Shown here piece after piece: positions 48,684-61,100 of a DNA stretch of 64,000 nt; position 1 is the stretch's first letter, and each line of letters opens with the position of its first letter. The position numbers were made by a program, and so were the translations under genes. The notes under the pieces are model-generated. The model made no database searches and was not told the DNA's origin. It worked only from the letters and a program-made list of their open reading frames with translations. Origin of the DNA: Macrocybe gigantea (taxonomy: Eukaryota; Basidiomycota; Agaricomycetes; Agaricales; Callistosporiaceae); assembly GCA_011319805.1 (NCBI GenBank), contig SJRY01000228.1:1217007-1281006 (forward strand), read 5' to 3'.

Positions 48684-48859
48684 GGTGGTTTGCTGTTATG
48701 TTCCGGATGGACAGATATTACGGAGTGGAAGCAGGGAATTGCGCAATGAAGCGCGGATCTTTATGAATGAGCTGGGCGGACAGCGGGTCAATCATGAACC
48801 TGTGATTGGTGGAGTAGTAGTTCGTCGTTATCGTGCTTTCTCATGTGCACGCCATCACA

Positions 48860-50444
48860 ATGCCGATAGTGGATGATCAGGAGCAGTGGAAAAGACTCCT
48901 CGCATGGCTCGCCTACCATGGCATGGCCATAGATGATGTTCTGGTAGAGCCAAGGCCCCGCCCAGGTTCGTCATGACTCGGCGCATTGTTGCTCAATCGT
49001 CCAAGATGCTCATCGTTTACTGGAGGAGCGGGTTATGGCCTGTTCGCGATCCGAGCCATTTCACCATCAGTTCCTCTCTTCAACGTTCCTGCGAGCGCGT
49101 TGCTAAACGTGCCTACGCTATCGTGGTACAACGCGTCATCTCTTTCGGCCGTGCAACTCATATCCCTCCACTTGTATCTCTATCGTCCCTCCAGCGCAGG
49201 GCAGTCATCAGATCCCCATTTCGGACCTTATATATCCACCCTGCCTCGAAATTTTAATTTCCATCCTCTATCTTGGCTGACGAAGCAAGAGCGCGGATCG
49301 GTGGGACCGCCTGAACATGACGCGCTTCTCCTGGCTGCCTTACCTGGTTCCATCCTGCGCGACTTGCAAGAGTTGGCGAGCCGATACCGGTCTGACTGGA
49401 AAGCCGTCAAACAGTATCTTGTCCGTGTGTCATATTGGAGATCCTTCGTTGCGAGTTTTCCTGATGCACTCTCGAGGAAGATCACCCTGCTGTTTCGCCG
49501 GATAAGATTGGTAAAATTTCTCCCGAAGATGATTATCTTTGGGCCTGGTTAAACGGTCGGTCAAAATTGTCTTCATGAACACGCATTCCTCAAGAGTGCT
49601 TGATAGTCAATACGCGGTGCATCCATTACCAAGTGAAAACGGATCGTTCACATCGTGACAACATAGCCCTTTGCCCCATCCTCGATTTTGCGAACCATTC
49701 TCCCGGGCCAAGATGCATGTCACTCCCGCCTGCGAATAAATTCGGGTCGCGGAAATGTCAGTTTACGTTACTTTCTCCGTCCGGTTCCAATACAGAACCG
49801 GGCGAAGAGTTGTACTTAACCTACGGTGCACACCCCAACAGGACCCTGTTCGTTGAATATGGCTTTGTCAACCAGATCACTGAACGAGCGTTGGTGTGCG
49901 GTGAAACCAAGGGAGATATTGATGTGCACATGTATGTGGAGCGATTGTTCGAGGAGCGGTCTAGTGCTGGTATGTGGATGCGCGACCGGTTGGCTGAAGA
50001 GGGGTATTGGCGGTATATCAGTGTGATCTTTGTTTTCTGCCTCACTTTTACTGAATTTGAGCTTAATGCAGGGAGTGGACTCTGCATTCATGGCCAATGC
50101 CTGCGTACCCGTCTTTCAGGTTGATCACGGCCTTGCGCCTCTATCACATGCTACCGGAGGACATCCTCATCGTTCCCCTAAACGTGGAGCAGGTGATTAA
50201 ACCCTGGCAGGATGTCATTCGTGGCAAAAAGGACGCTGTTTCAGAAGACAACGAGAGGGCTTGGAGAAAGACGTTGTTGGAGATATGTCGGAAGGTTTCC
50301 GAGGATGCTTCTCGATGCCTCGCAAAATGCCGTGATATCGCGCACGACAGCTATGCCAAGGAGAGCGTGAAGATGCTGTGTGAAGAGCAGGAATATGTTG
50401 GGAACGCAGTAGCGAAAAGTGTTGAAATAGGGGTAGAATTCTGA
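48860..50444 (+). CDS. SET-domain protein lysine methyltransferase (Rubisco-LSMT/SETD4-like class)
   Basis: It starts MPIVDDQEQWKRLLAWLAYH. The SET core includes GAGYGLFAIRAISPSVPLFN, a split insert (PHFGPYISTLPRNFNFHPLS), ALCPILDFANHSPGPRC with the NHS motif for S-adenosylmethionine, and GEELYLTYGAHPNRTLFVEY with the catalytic-lobe Tyr. A C-terminal helical substrate-binding region ends at 50444. Fungal members often methylate ribosomal proteins or cytochrome c; the substrate here cannot be told from sequence. Exon joins are in frame. The short exon after KQYL (49476 onward) is joined through an acceptor at about 49475 and is the least certain. Confidence 0.9.
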
Positions 50445-50573
50445 ATATTGAACCGATTTCCTAAACGAGTTAAACAACATCGTGCAAGTTTGCTGTGCTT
50501 CCTGTCTCCGAACAACTCGTTTCACTCCAGCAGCGGCTATCTCTTGCTCTCCACCCCCTCTCCTTTCCTCACC

Positions 50574-52456
50574 ATGGCCGTGGAACCGCTGCTGGCTACC
50601 CGAGCACAGCGTGCCTTTATCTTCACCAGTAAGTCCAGATTACTGCTCTCATCTCAACGCCGTGGTAATAGCGAGCTGCAGTTACTTTCCGTGAGTGATC
50701 AGGCCGCAAAATATCCACGTCTTGAATCATCGATTCCTTTTTCCAGAGGCTGTCGTTGTTCTTGTCATGGTCGCAATCACATTCCGTCTTGTGCATACAC
50801 TGCGTTCTTTGCTTTTGTGGAGATGTTGACGGCTATTCAATCTAGGTTGACGTCCATGTCGATTTGGACGACACAAGATACAGGGTATTGCCGGTCCCTT
50901 CATTATCGTGACGATCACCTCACTTAGCCAAGCTATTCACAGACCCTACCATGCTACCTCGGCCTTTTCGCCTTGGCTGAGTCAGAGCAGCGCCTTCTCC
51001 TCTAGGACCTCACTCATGTTCTCTCTTCAGGATCTTCGAATTCCTGATGGCCTTCGATGCGTTGCGGTTACGAAACGTGATCCAGCTCTTTGGCATTCTA
51101 AGTATGTCAAACATGAGTTGTTGGCATTATCTTCCCTTTGATGCTCACGAATCACATAACAGTTTTCCATATTGCCCTTATGGTGTTCGCCGCTTTGCAG
51201 GTGCACGAAACAAAAACCGCTCTCGTCGTACGATCAGATTGCGATGGAAGTGATAGCTATGTCGTACGTTCACAGTCGTCTTTACAACACAGCGCTTGTT
51301 GAGATACTTGTCCACAGGAATGTGGGGGCCCCGGCACGTTGTGGAGGAGAGTGGAGCCATTTTTGGTTGTCGCTCCATGCATCATCGCTGCTGCTTGGTG
51401 TGTGATGCTGTTCTGGATTAAACAACTATACGGCGAGTTTGGGTACGCTACTGCTTTCACAACGCGTCATCCGGAAGCAGAACTCACTCGTTTACAAGCT
51501 GGGCCATTTTCCATGTCGTTGGCGCGAATCCGAAGATGAAATGTGTGCATGCTTTTCCCTATTCACCTTCTTGTGTCTGACCTATCCGTCCCCTAGCCAT
51601 GTATCAGTGGTACCAAATCATGATCTGCCTCCTCAAGTTCAATTTCTTCTGCTTCACAGGAGTCACCATGCAGGTAAAATTGTTCCATCTGAACGATGAT
51701 TTTCCGTGATTTTTGTGCTCATTGTTGGAAAGCTCTTAATCGTGGTGCTGAGGAGAAGCTCTGCTGAATTTGGCGTCACCATCGCCGCCATACCTGTGGT
51801 GCTTGTTTTGCTGATTCTTTGTGGCGTCGCCGTGCAACGGGAAATAAAATGGTGTGTGATCGTGTCTTCGATAGAGCTTGCACTGGTCCTGACTCCTGTT
51901 TCAGGCTGATGTCTATTTCACTTATTTTGATGTTGGCTGCCCTAGGTTACTGTAAGTCCTGAAACGATTGCTTACGTCGCTGAACGTTGATTCAACGTGC
52001 ATTTCATTAGTCCGTACGTACAGAGACTTCTGCTGTGATGCACGAACGATTGACGCGTTTCGTCAGTCTACAAGCTGGTTCGCTTCTACCAGCCCTCTTC
52101 TCGGGATCAGTATGTCTCAACGCGAGCGACACTCACGGTCTTCAGTGCGTGACGCAGTCTTACGCTTTGCTTTGCTCTTATGCTTCCTTATGTAGCTGTC
52201 GTGGCTTTCCTCCTTTTGTTCTGTACATTTGCAGTCGGTCTTCGGTGCTTCTCCGATTTCGACCGCGGTCTTCAATCGTCCAAAGTCAACGGTTAGTGCA
52301 TGTTCGCCTGAGATCTGTTCGTGGCATTGAACTGAACGAGTGACTCATAGCAACACGGCCCAAATATTCAAATGCTGATTCGACAGGAAATATGAGTCAA
52401 AATCGCACGTCGTACCTCGGGGGAGCCCCTATGGGCTCCAGGATCTCCATTGAATA
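50574..52456 (+). CDS. putative multi-pass membrane protein (unclassified)
   Basis: The ATG at 50574 begins MAVEPLLATRAQRAFIFT; an intron (50629-50746) leads to a hydrophobic helix (AVVVLVMVAITFRLVHTL). Further hydrophobic segments appear at about 50905 (FIIVTITSLSQAI), 51365 (FLVVAPCIIAAAWCVMLFWI) and 51705-51840. The last exon probably reads MSQNRTSYLGGAPMGSRISI and stops at 52456. Many short exons, with at least one probable base loss near 50925, prevent a complete model. It resembles fungal receptor-like or transporter-like proteins in layout only. I do not recognise a family. Confidence 0.4.
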
Positions 52457-52682
52457 GAGTCTGTTAACCTCGGACTTGGAACAGGATGCATACCCCAAGA
52501 TCAAGACCGTGAAGACTTGATTATACCTATGTTTGCGGTGCTTCGGATCTCACCTATATCTGTATGACTGTACAATGGTGCTAGCTTATATTATCTGATG
52601 ATAGTTACATATTACATTCATTACACGTGTCACTCGTCCAGTTCTCATGTGGTGCATTCCGACATTTCATTTTAGGATTCGA

Positions 52683-53258
52683 ATGTTGCTGCTGTCATTC
52701 CTGGATAGAGTATGTCTTCTTCCTCCCCTTTGTTGAACTCCCTGACCTGAGCAAAGGATGAATAGACAAATGTCATAGTCACAGGGCTGACAGCAGCTGC
52801 GATTTTATATACCCGATCTGTCGGTTTTGTATATTTTGCCACCGGAGCTGTCCTGTGCAGTGCGACCGTAAAGATGCTCAAGAGAGCCATTCAACAGCCC
52901 CGTCCCGCCCGGCTGAACCAAAAAATATCCTATGGGTAAGTAGGGACCGTAAGAGAAGTCGCAGAATCTGATCGTTCATTAACATGCTTTCAGGATGCCA
53001 AGCACCCATTCCGCGACAATCAGTTTCTACGGGACTTACATTCCGCTCTCGTGCTATTTCCTTCCCGTTCATCCTAGTCTCTCCACGTACTGGACAGCGC
53101 GTGTCGTGCCACTGGTTGTTATACCCTGGGCCACTCTTGTCGTCTGCTCACGGGTGTGGCTGGGTCATCACACCTGGCCACAGGTCAGCGTCGGTGTCTT
53201 GTACGGGATAATCTTTGCATTTGGATGGTTTGAATTATGGCAGCGTTGCTTCTCGTAG
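52683..53258 (+). CDS. PAP2-family lipid phosphatase, dolichyldiphosphatase-like
   Basis: All three PAP2 motifs are visible: KRAIQQPRP (K-x6-RP), YGMPSTHSATISF (PSxH), and SRVWLGHHTWPQV (SR-x5-H). In the last, Gln replaces the usual Asp, as in the DOLPP1/Cwh8 group that recycles dolichyl pyrophosphate at the ER. Hydrophobic helices surround the motifs (VLCSATVKML, VVPLVVIPWATLVV, GVLYGIIFAFGWFELW). An intron at 52920-52994 is in phase. The N-terminal exon is not resolved: the frame containing AAAILYTRSVGFVYF starts around 52786, and the upstream ATG at 52683 does not join in phase, so the start is provisional. Confidence 0.75.
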
Positions 53259-53358
53259 AGCGTCTTGTAAATGTGTAGCACAGGCGTCACAACCATAATA
53301 CGTGTGACGCTACGCGGCTGGCTGTCACGCGCATCACAGAACAACGTTCAACGACACC

Positions 53359-54455
53359 ATGGACCAGGAAGATCCTATCACCCAATTCTTTCCCGACGAC
53401 GAGTCCGTTGACCTGTATGATGTTCTTTCTGTCCAACACGATGCCAAGCCCGAAGACATCCGAAAGGCATACAGAAAACTTGCGTTGCTCTGCCACCCTG
53501 ACAAACATGCCTCTTCGAGTGAAGACGCCAAGGCAGAGGCCTCGCGCAAGTTCCAGCAGGTCGGCTACGCGTATGCCGTGTTGGGGGATGAGAAGAGGCG
53601 GCAGAAATATGACAAAACAGGACGGACGGATGAGGCGTTTGACGCCACCGTAGGCGAAGATGGCTGGGAGGCGTATTTCGGGGACCTCTTTGAGCGCGTC
53701 ACTCGCGGGAAACTGGATGAGATGAAGAAAGAGTATCAGTGTACGTTCCTTTGCGGTCGTTCGGACGATCTAAAAGGACCGATCTTCTCTCCTCAGATTC
53801 ACAGGAGGAGGTTGACGACCTCAAGCAGGCATATATGGACACAGAAGGATCAATAGGCGACATCATGAACCACGTTCCTCACTCAACAAATGAAGATGAA
53901 GCCCGTTTCATTGTCACTATATCTAATCTTATATCCGAGGGTGAACTTCCGTCATTGCCGACGTGGCAATCGAGTATCAAGGACGAGAAAGCGAAGCTCG
54001 TTCGCAAGAAGCAAGCAGTGAAGGAAGCAGAGGAAGCTGAAGCTCTTGCAAAGGAGCTGGGCGTTTGGGACGAGTTTTATGGCAGCGGCAAGCCTAGTGA
54101 ACGGGGGTCAAAAGGCAAGACAAAGGGGAAGAAGGACGAGGGTGATGGAGAAGACCATTGCGCACTTCAGGCGCTCATTTTGAAGAGGCAGCAGCGAAAA
54201 GAGAAAAATATCGATGGTTTCTTCGACAGCTTGGCGGCGAAATACGCCGAACCGAAGGGAAAAGGGAAGAAACGAGCAGTCCAGGAGGCAGATTCCGAGT
54301 TGCCAAGGAAGAAGAGTCGTAAGGCGGACACCGCTCCACCTGAAATCGATGACGAGGAATTCGCAAAGCTGCAGCAAAAGCTCTTTGGTGATAAAGCTCC
54401 TTCGCAGGACACGAAGTCAAACAAGGGAAAGGGACGGCAAACGAAGATCAAGTAG
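53359..54455 (+). CDS. J-domain co-chaperone, DNAJC9-like
   Basis: Two exons (53359-53740, 53797-54455). The J domain at about residues 20-90 carries the HPD motif ([12 protein letters not shown]) and [16 protein letters not shown]. The following region ([14 protein letters not shown], then [20 protein letters not shown], then [19 protein letters not shown]) is the DNAJC9-type histone-chaperone region rather than a Gly/Phe linker. The tail is long, Lys/Glu-rich and basic, with KKSRK clusters suggesting nuclear location. Both exons are intact. It starts 100 bp after the lipid phosphatase stop. Confidence 0.93.
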
Positions 54456-54587
54456 AATTGCCTATGATTTTGTTTGCCCTTTTCTTGTATTGCCTATGTA
54501 TGAGTACTATATCTAATCTTCCTTTGACAGGGAAGTTGTCAGATCCTGGGTATGCTAGAACCGAAGGGGTATAAATGACTACGTCTT

Positions 54588-57500
54588 TCACAGGTAGCGG
54601 ACTGAGTCTATGCCTAGACTGCGCCTGGCATGTATGATCGCTACCAGCTCCTTGATGCTCTCTTCCAAGATGACAACATTGTCGAGCAAGTGCGAAAGCG
54701 TCACCGTCGTAGGTCTGTCAGTCTTGCTTGCTGAAGCATCCGGCTCCGCGGTGCCAGGCCGCCTGTCACCCCACCCTGCTAAAAAGACGTCCTCCTCCTC
54801 AACCTCCCACTTTGCTTTTTTCGACGGCGTCCACGGACTCCAAGATGGGATCGGGGCAGCAAATGGTTCCACTATGATTGACTCCGTATCGTGATAGTGT
54901 CGTCCAAACGGGCTTGCCGTGATGCCTTTCGGTTCCGACTTTTTGGGCGTCGAGGGTTCGGCAGACGCGGGGCTCTCGTTGTCGTTTTACTCTTCTTGGG
55001 CGTTAGGAATGACACTAGAGACGATGTTGCAGACATTTTTGCCTTTGATTTCGGTTGCTGGGGTGGAGTCGATATTGGGACAATAGATATTGGTTCCTCA
55101 GACAGTTCTAGAGATATTGTCAACGCATCCGTCAAATTCTCAGAGAATAACAGGCCCTGACGCCGCTCCAGCAAGAATTTGTCAAAGTTATCGACCGCCA
55201 GCCGGTATCGCTCGAGTTGTGATACCAGCCCATGCAAGATGGTGTGCACCACGGGCCGGGAAGAGCCTTCCATGCTAGCGGCGGGTAGGATGTTCGTATC
55301 ACTTGATAGCTGTTCATTAACGATGAAGTCGACGGAGCGGTCATCTCCGTCATCACCTCCTGCAAAGTCGTCTTCTGTGAGATCATGTTTGGACCCCTCT
55401 TCGCTGGGCGCTAACGTGAGCCATCCTGCAAGTGATCTATCCGGGTTGATGGCAAGAGTGGCCAGAACACCGGTCAAAACCATGTTGAACTCCGGGTTAT
55501 TCGAGAAAAACTTTCTAAAGGCTTCGAAGAGGTTGGACAGGATAGGATCATTAACATTGAGCCTGTGTTTCAGGGCTGTGCGGGATTCGGTATCGTCATC
55601 GTGGAGCTGATAACCAGCTTGACTTTGGATCGAGAGAAGGGCATCTTGGAGATAGTGCTCATAGCCAGTGCTGAATGGATCGGTATTATGTGAATGGTCG
55701 ATTCGTGACACCAGGGCCAGATACAATCCCATTTCGCGCTCATGGGTGGTGTACGTCGTCTCAGGTTGAACGAATAAAGGCTCATTTCCGGAAATGTTGG
55801 AATCGCCAGGATAGTTGAAAGTGTCGCTATCTTCATCATCATCCGCATCGTTGTCCGGCACTGTATGGTTGTCACGATTGGTCTCCGATATTGCAGGGGG
55901 GCAGGGATAGCTCGTGGCATTGGGATCTGGAATGACGAGCAAAAGCCGTTCAGTGACAAGTTGAGGATGGATAACGAGGACGCATTCGAACAGCTGAAGA
56001 GCGGAGGTTGCGGCATCGTGGTTTGACGAACGAAGGTTAGATAAAAGGAGGTCCTTCAAAGTGAATCGTCCCATGGATGTGAAATATTCAGTAGGTCTGT
56101 TCGATTCCGGTGCCTCCATCTCCAACAACATCATAGCGCTGCTCTTGCGTCTTCCTTTCTTCGTTTGTGCGTTAGGCCGAGATGCACTGGAACTCAGCGT
56201 CAGCACCGCGGGGCGTCGATGGGAATGCGTGACTTCATCATTGTCCTCGCTTAGCAGGAAGTTAATCAGAAGATACCCCAATTCTCCTGAATTGAGGGTA
56301 CGCAGCATGATCTCCACGTAGGACATGACGGCAACTGCGCTCCCGTCGGCGTCTGAGCATTCAAGAATGGATGGATAGAGAACATTTTCGAGGAAGATTC
56401 GTCGCACGGCGTCGAGGATTGACTGTCCTATGGCCGTTCCAACGAGCGCTGAAGCATCTACACTGTCGCGAATTTTGTTCTTGCGGAGTGCGTCTTGCAG
56501 AAATTCCAAGAGTTTTAGGAAATGGTCCAGGCGAAATTTGAAGTCTACACTTTCCGCGTTTTCCACGCCGTTTGCCCGAGCTTTCTCCCTTTCGGCTTCT
56601 AAGCGTTCCCGTGGTAGCTCTCCGGGATGTCCGACAGTGCCAATGACCATACCGCTTCCACCAACGGGGTGCAGAGACGGCTTGCGATGAAATGCTAGTT
56701 TTGAGGGCAGGAGCGAATACACGGCACCCAAGCCAGCCCCAAGCACTTCAGAAAAGTCGCCATCAAGAATGTACTCTGCCAAGGCCAGGGCTGCTTCGTT
56801 GATAGGATCTGGCCTCTCCTCTGCGGCAGCAGGCGATATGTTTGGCTGCATCTCCGTTGGCGACATTGCAACGTCCATGAGGAAGAGAAGGCCTGCACGA
56901 GCGAAATCCCCGATTTGCCCTTCCCGATGGACGAAACGAAGCAGATAATTGAAGAGGAGAAACTCGTACTCCGGTTTTCTCTCACCATGAGCTGCCGCGC
57001 TGCTACTGGTGTCATGCCGTTCAAAGGCGGGTGTCTCTTGCATAAGTTGGAGTTCATCCTCATCCTCGTCCTCATCTTCTTCTTCAACAGCAAACAAAGG
57101 CTCCGAGTGATACCAGTGTCTGTCATGGAAGAATATGATAAGAAGTTCGCGATATGTCCGAATTCGACTGCATAGTATGCAGAGAAGATTCACCACTGCC
57201 AATAATATATGAGAATAAGAGCAAGATTGACTTCGATGGTGATTTGAGACTTACAATCTTCCTCGTATTCCGAGGGTTGGCTGCGAACGGCATTACTCGC
57301 AGCCCCCATAATCTTCCTTCCATCCAACTGTTCCTGAAGATCGTCCCCGACGCAATTCCGTAGAAGCCGCAATACAGCCTTGTGTACCGCAGAGTGAACG
57401 AGGAACTGCTCGTCCATGAGGACAACCATGTTTTGGATGGCGCGTAAGACTTCGGCCTGGATTCCGGATGGTCGATCGGTTTCGCTCAGTCGAACGAGCG

Positions 57501-57934
57501 TTCCAAGCACATCTTAGGCGTCGCTATCAATGATGAGACGGAAGAGAATCACCTTGCAACGTACCATTTTTCAATAGATACTCCAGACACGCTCCCGTGC
57601 TCCTGCATATCTGGATCAGATAGGTCATGTCTGTGGAGGTATCCAAAGGATACGTACCCTTCCTCTATCCGCGTCGACTCCCATACTAATGAATCCACAA
57701 GCGATTTCAAGTGAGCAGGTACGCTGGTCGACTTGATCCCTCTGGCAAGTTGTCGTTCATCTGGATGTGAGAGGGTTTCCTGGTGAGTCGTTTGAGCGCA
57801 GTGCCCCTGGTCTCCGTGCATGAAAAACATGCCTTAATAATGTCCCAAGATTCGTAGAACTCATGGACATGGTCTGTAGTCGGTTTCGTGGATGGCTGAT
57901 TATTTGGTCGCAAAAATTTAGAGAAGTAATCCAT
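54588..57934 (-). CDS. FHIP-family protein (FTS/Hook-interacting, RAI16-like)
   Basis: Links Hook and FTS, and thereby dynein, to early endosomes in fungi. About 1,050 residues starting MDYFSKFLRPNNQPSTKPTT. Conserved N-terminal RAI16 block: LKSLVDSLVWESTRIEEG, GACLEYLLKN, DVLGTLVRLSETDRPSGIQA and VLCSRIRTYRELL-like sequence. Then HDRHWYHSEPLF and a long acidic stretch, with the helical body in one exon from about 57180. The C-terminus is basic. A single base appears lost at about 54887-54893: the long exon would stop at 54872 but restores to ESIIVEPFAAPIPSW. Intron 57780-57832 has no good GT donor; a GCATGT donor gives the right phase. Confidence 0.88.
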
Positions 57935-58158
57935 GCTGGCAGGGCGTATCGCCGACGAGGGCGCGATTCAGCTAGTCGTGTCACGATGTAAACAAACGGA
58001 ACAATCTCATCAAGCGCGGCGTGAATCCACGGAATTATAGCATTCTATGGTATTGTGATGATACAAAGAATAAGTCTGGTATGTGCATGGCAAGATCACT
58101 CTCTTCAGAATCAGGTATATATAAGTAGTGTTCGCGAACGGAGATGGAACGTAAATCA

Positions 58159-61100
58159 TCAAATATTCTTGCAGATCGAACAGTTAAAGGTGTCCACATT
58201 TATCCGGTCCCGGAAAATAGCAGCTGGCGAGTCGTTAGCTGGTCAATCGCTATAGCGTTCGGAGTAAGGAACACTCACGCAAAGCAATCAATGCCGCGAA
58301 GATAGCAACAATCACGACGTAGACGACAGTGTATTTCACGACCTGTTAATTGGCAAAATCAGAAGTTGGTCGCTGGCGTCCAGAAGACAACTTACAATCC
58401 AACGACGTTGCCTCTTCTGTTTAGTCGAGAAGAGGGGCGCACGGATTTGCTTCGAAGGACGAAGCCAGACTATCAAAAGAGAATCAGATCAATGACAGCT
58501 GGTGCGGATCGGCAAACCGACTTACATAGCATCGTCGAGTGCAGTTGATTGACGAATGGAATGAGCGTCGGCAGTGTGAGGATTATCAACAAAATGTGGG
58601 CGATAAGGAAGTCGGATGCCCAGAGAGACATCTCCACGATTTTAACAATGAACTCGCGAGCTGGCTGGGACATGGCAGACGTCCCTAAGCCTCTGCCGTA
58701 CCATTTTCCTGTCCACCAAGCCCGGTTGGTCTCGTCGTGCTTGTATTCTCGGCTCAAAAAAACGGCAATCAGAATTTTCTGGATGGCCCTTTGGATCGCA
58801 ATGATACCGATGACTCCTAGAACAGCATGAGATGCGTCCCACAATTCTAAGAACCACTGAGATGCGTAGGCGCAGTCAGGATATTTAGTATTCGACAAAC
58901 TAAGGAAGATAAACGTACGAAGAACTCAAAGAAGGCAACTAATCCGATCAGGCAGAGCAGATGGGCGAGAGACGCCATGACAGAACCAAATTTGGCCCAG
59001 GATTCCATCATTGGCCCAAGGAATAGTGCAATGAAGAATAATGCCATAAGGATTGCGGCATTCCATACCACTGGCCCGATAGCAATGACCGCGATGCGAA
59101 TGAGGGGCTGGGAGGAAGATTTCCAGACTTGTCAGGGAAGGATTTCACAAACATATACGCGACTACGAATATAATGGCTATGCAGATCGGCCAGATAATT
59201 TCGGAGAATATAACTGATCTCCAGCTTGCACGTGGAACGTCGCCAGAAAGCTTTTCGGATGGGTGTCCAAGCTTCTTTTTCTTGTAGCCTGTGATCATGG
59301 TTCTCGAGAGTCGACAATAGCCATACCAACTGCTAGCTTTCGTGCGCGAATTACCTCTCGACATCCATCGCAAGAATTCGCGGTAGTCGATGATAAAGTC
59401 GGCATAAGAGAACTGATGGGGATTGAACAGGAAAGGGGCGATGCAAAGGGACAAGACGGAGAACCAGAAGTATATGAGATGAGGTATCCAGATGGACATG
59501 GTCGCATAAAGCAGAAGCAGCAAATTCCTGAAGCCCATGTATATGCTTGGTCCAGCGAAACGGGAATACAGTATGCTGAACGAAATACGGGTGGTGGCAA
59601 AACCGCGTCCGGTAGCGATATATCGAGCTCCACCAAAAGTCAAGTTGCTAAGAATGGATTGAGAATAGATTTGGGTCGAGAACACTTCGAATATAGGCGA
59701 GAGGGACAGGAAATGTTTCCCAAGCCGAAGTAGTGCTTTGCCAGTTCCGCGTTCAACGAGCTCTAAAGAAACAATTAGCAAAGGGGTTTATAGAAATGCT
59801 TATGCAGTCTTGCCTTGTAAGAAAAGAGGCAAGAACGCAATGAAGAAAACAAGGAAAATGGAAACAATGCAACGTCTGATCCAATCGAAAACAGGGATGA
59901 GATTGTAGCAACCGGGCTGCCCTCCGATAACATTGCCTTGAGAGTCGACTTTGCAAATGAGAAGTTGTTTGTTGAGAGTGCCGATGTAAAGCACTGGAGA
60001 ACATCATCAGTAAGCAACTATGTGAATATGATGTACTTGTTGACTCACGTGTAAGCATGAAAACCTGGATGGAATAGATAACGAGAATGTTGTTGATGTG
60101 AAAACCGGGGTGACCATAGTAGAAAGTCAAGAAACGATCCAGAGGCAATTGAGTTCCCAGATAATAGTATTCTCGGCTAAGCATCTGCTCTCCCATACCA
60201 GTACCGATTTTCGTTTGGAAGTTCAAGATCGTGCCGAACCCAAGATCACGACCTTTACCGCATTGATAGTACTCTGAGTGCTTGATGCGTCCTCCCCGGC
60301 CGAAAGCATTCATACCAGCGAAGATATCTTCGTTCAGATGCAGACCTTTCTGTGCCTTAGAAACACCACCGCGAGTGGTCATAAAGGTTGCATTCAGGAA
60401 ATCGGGGTGTCCGTAATGCAGCTTGCCTCCTATCCAAGCGAGTGCACGCGCTGTCATCGTACCGAATGTTTGCTCTTTTCCCGCGGCAATGTCTCCAAGC
60501 ACGCCAATGTTCTCCGAAAAGATGTACTCCCTCGTACCAACAATGGCTACCGGTGACTTTGAAAATTCTTTGTGGCCCCATTGCGCATAAGGACTCTGAC
60601 TCGAGACCGAATACTCCTCGAATTCACCCAAGATGTTCCGGATTTTCAAACATTCCTCCAGATAGTTGTCCTGGTTTGCATCGATAAGCTGCAGGTATTC
60701 TCCACGATAGAAGATGATCGCATGATTTTGGTTATCAGACTTTCCATCTCCCAGGATCGGATTGCCGGGAAGCTCGACGCGAAACTTCGGCTTGCGCTTC
60801 CCAGATTTCTCGTCGAGCTCTGAGTGCCCATCGATGAGTGTGGAGAAGAGTCTAGCTTCACCTCCTTTTGGTCCAGGTTCTTCGTCAAGGTATGCGATTT
60901 GCAGGTCCGGATAGGCACGTAACAGGAATTCTGCATTCTCCTGCTCCTCCTTATTGAACTTGGAATACCGTTGCATAGAGATGGTGAACTTGAATTTCCT
61001 GCGCGCCATCCGTTCAAGCTCACGTTCAAGACGCTCCGTGTTGCCACCAAATGTCTGGACGATGTCTGGGTTCTCCACACGGTAAAGTAGTTTGATCGCC

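Noticed and set aside
50908..51141. Separate small gene starting at 50908
   Set aside because: The hydrophobic segment here continues, after one probable lost base, from the upstream exon of the membrane protein that starts at 50574.
52672..52890. 72-residue minus-strand frame with a hydrophobic, protein-like middle
   Set aside because: It overlaps the plus-strand exon of the PAP2 phosphatase, which has all three catalytic motifs; the minus frame is a shadow.
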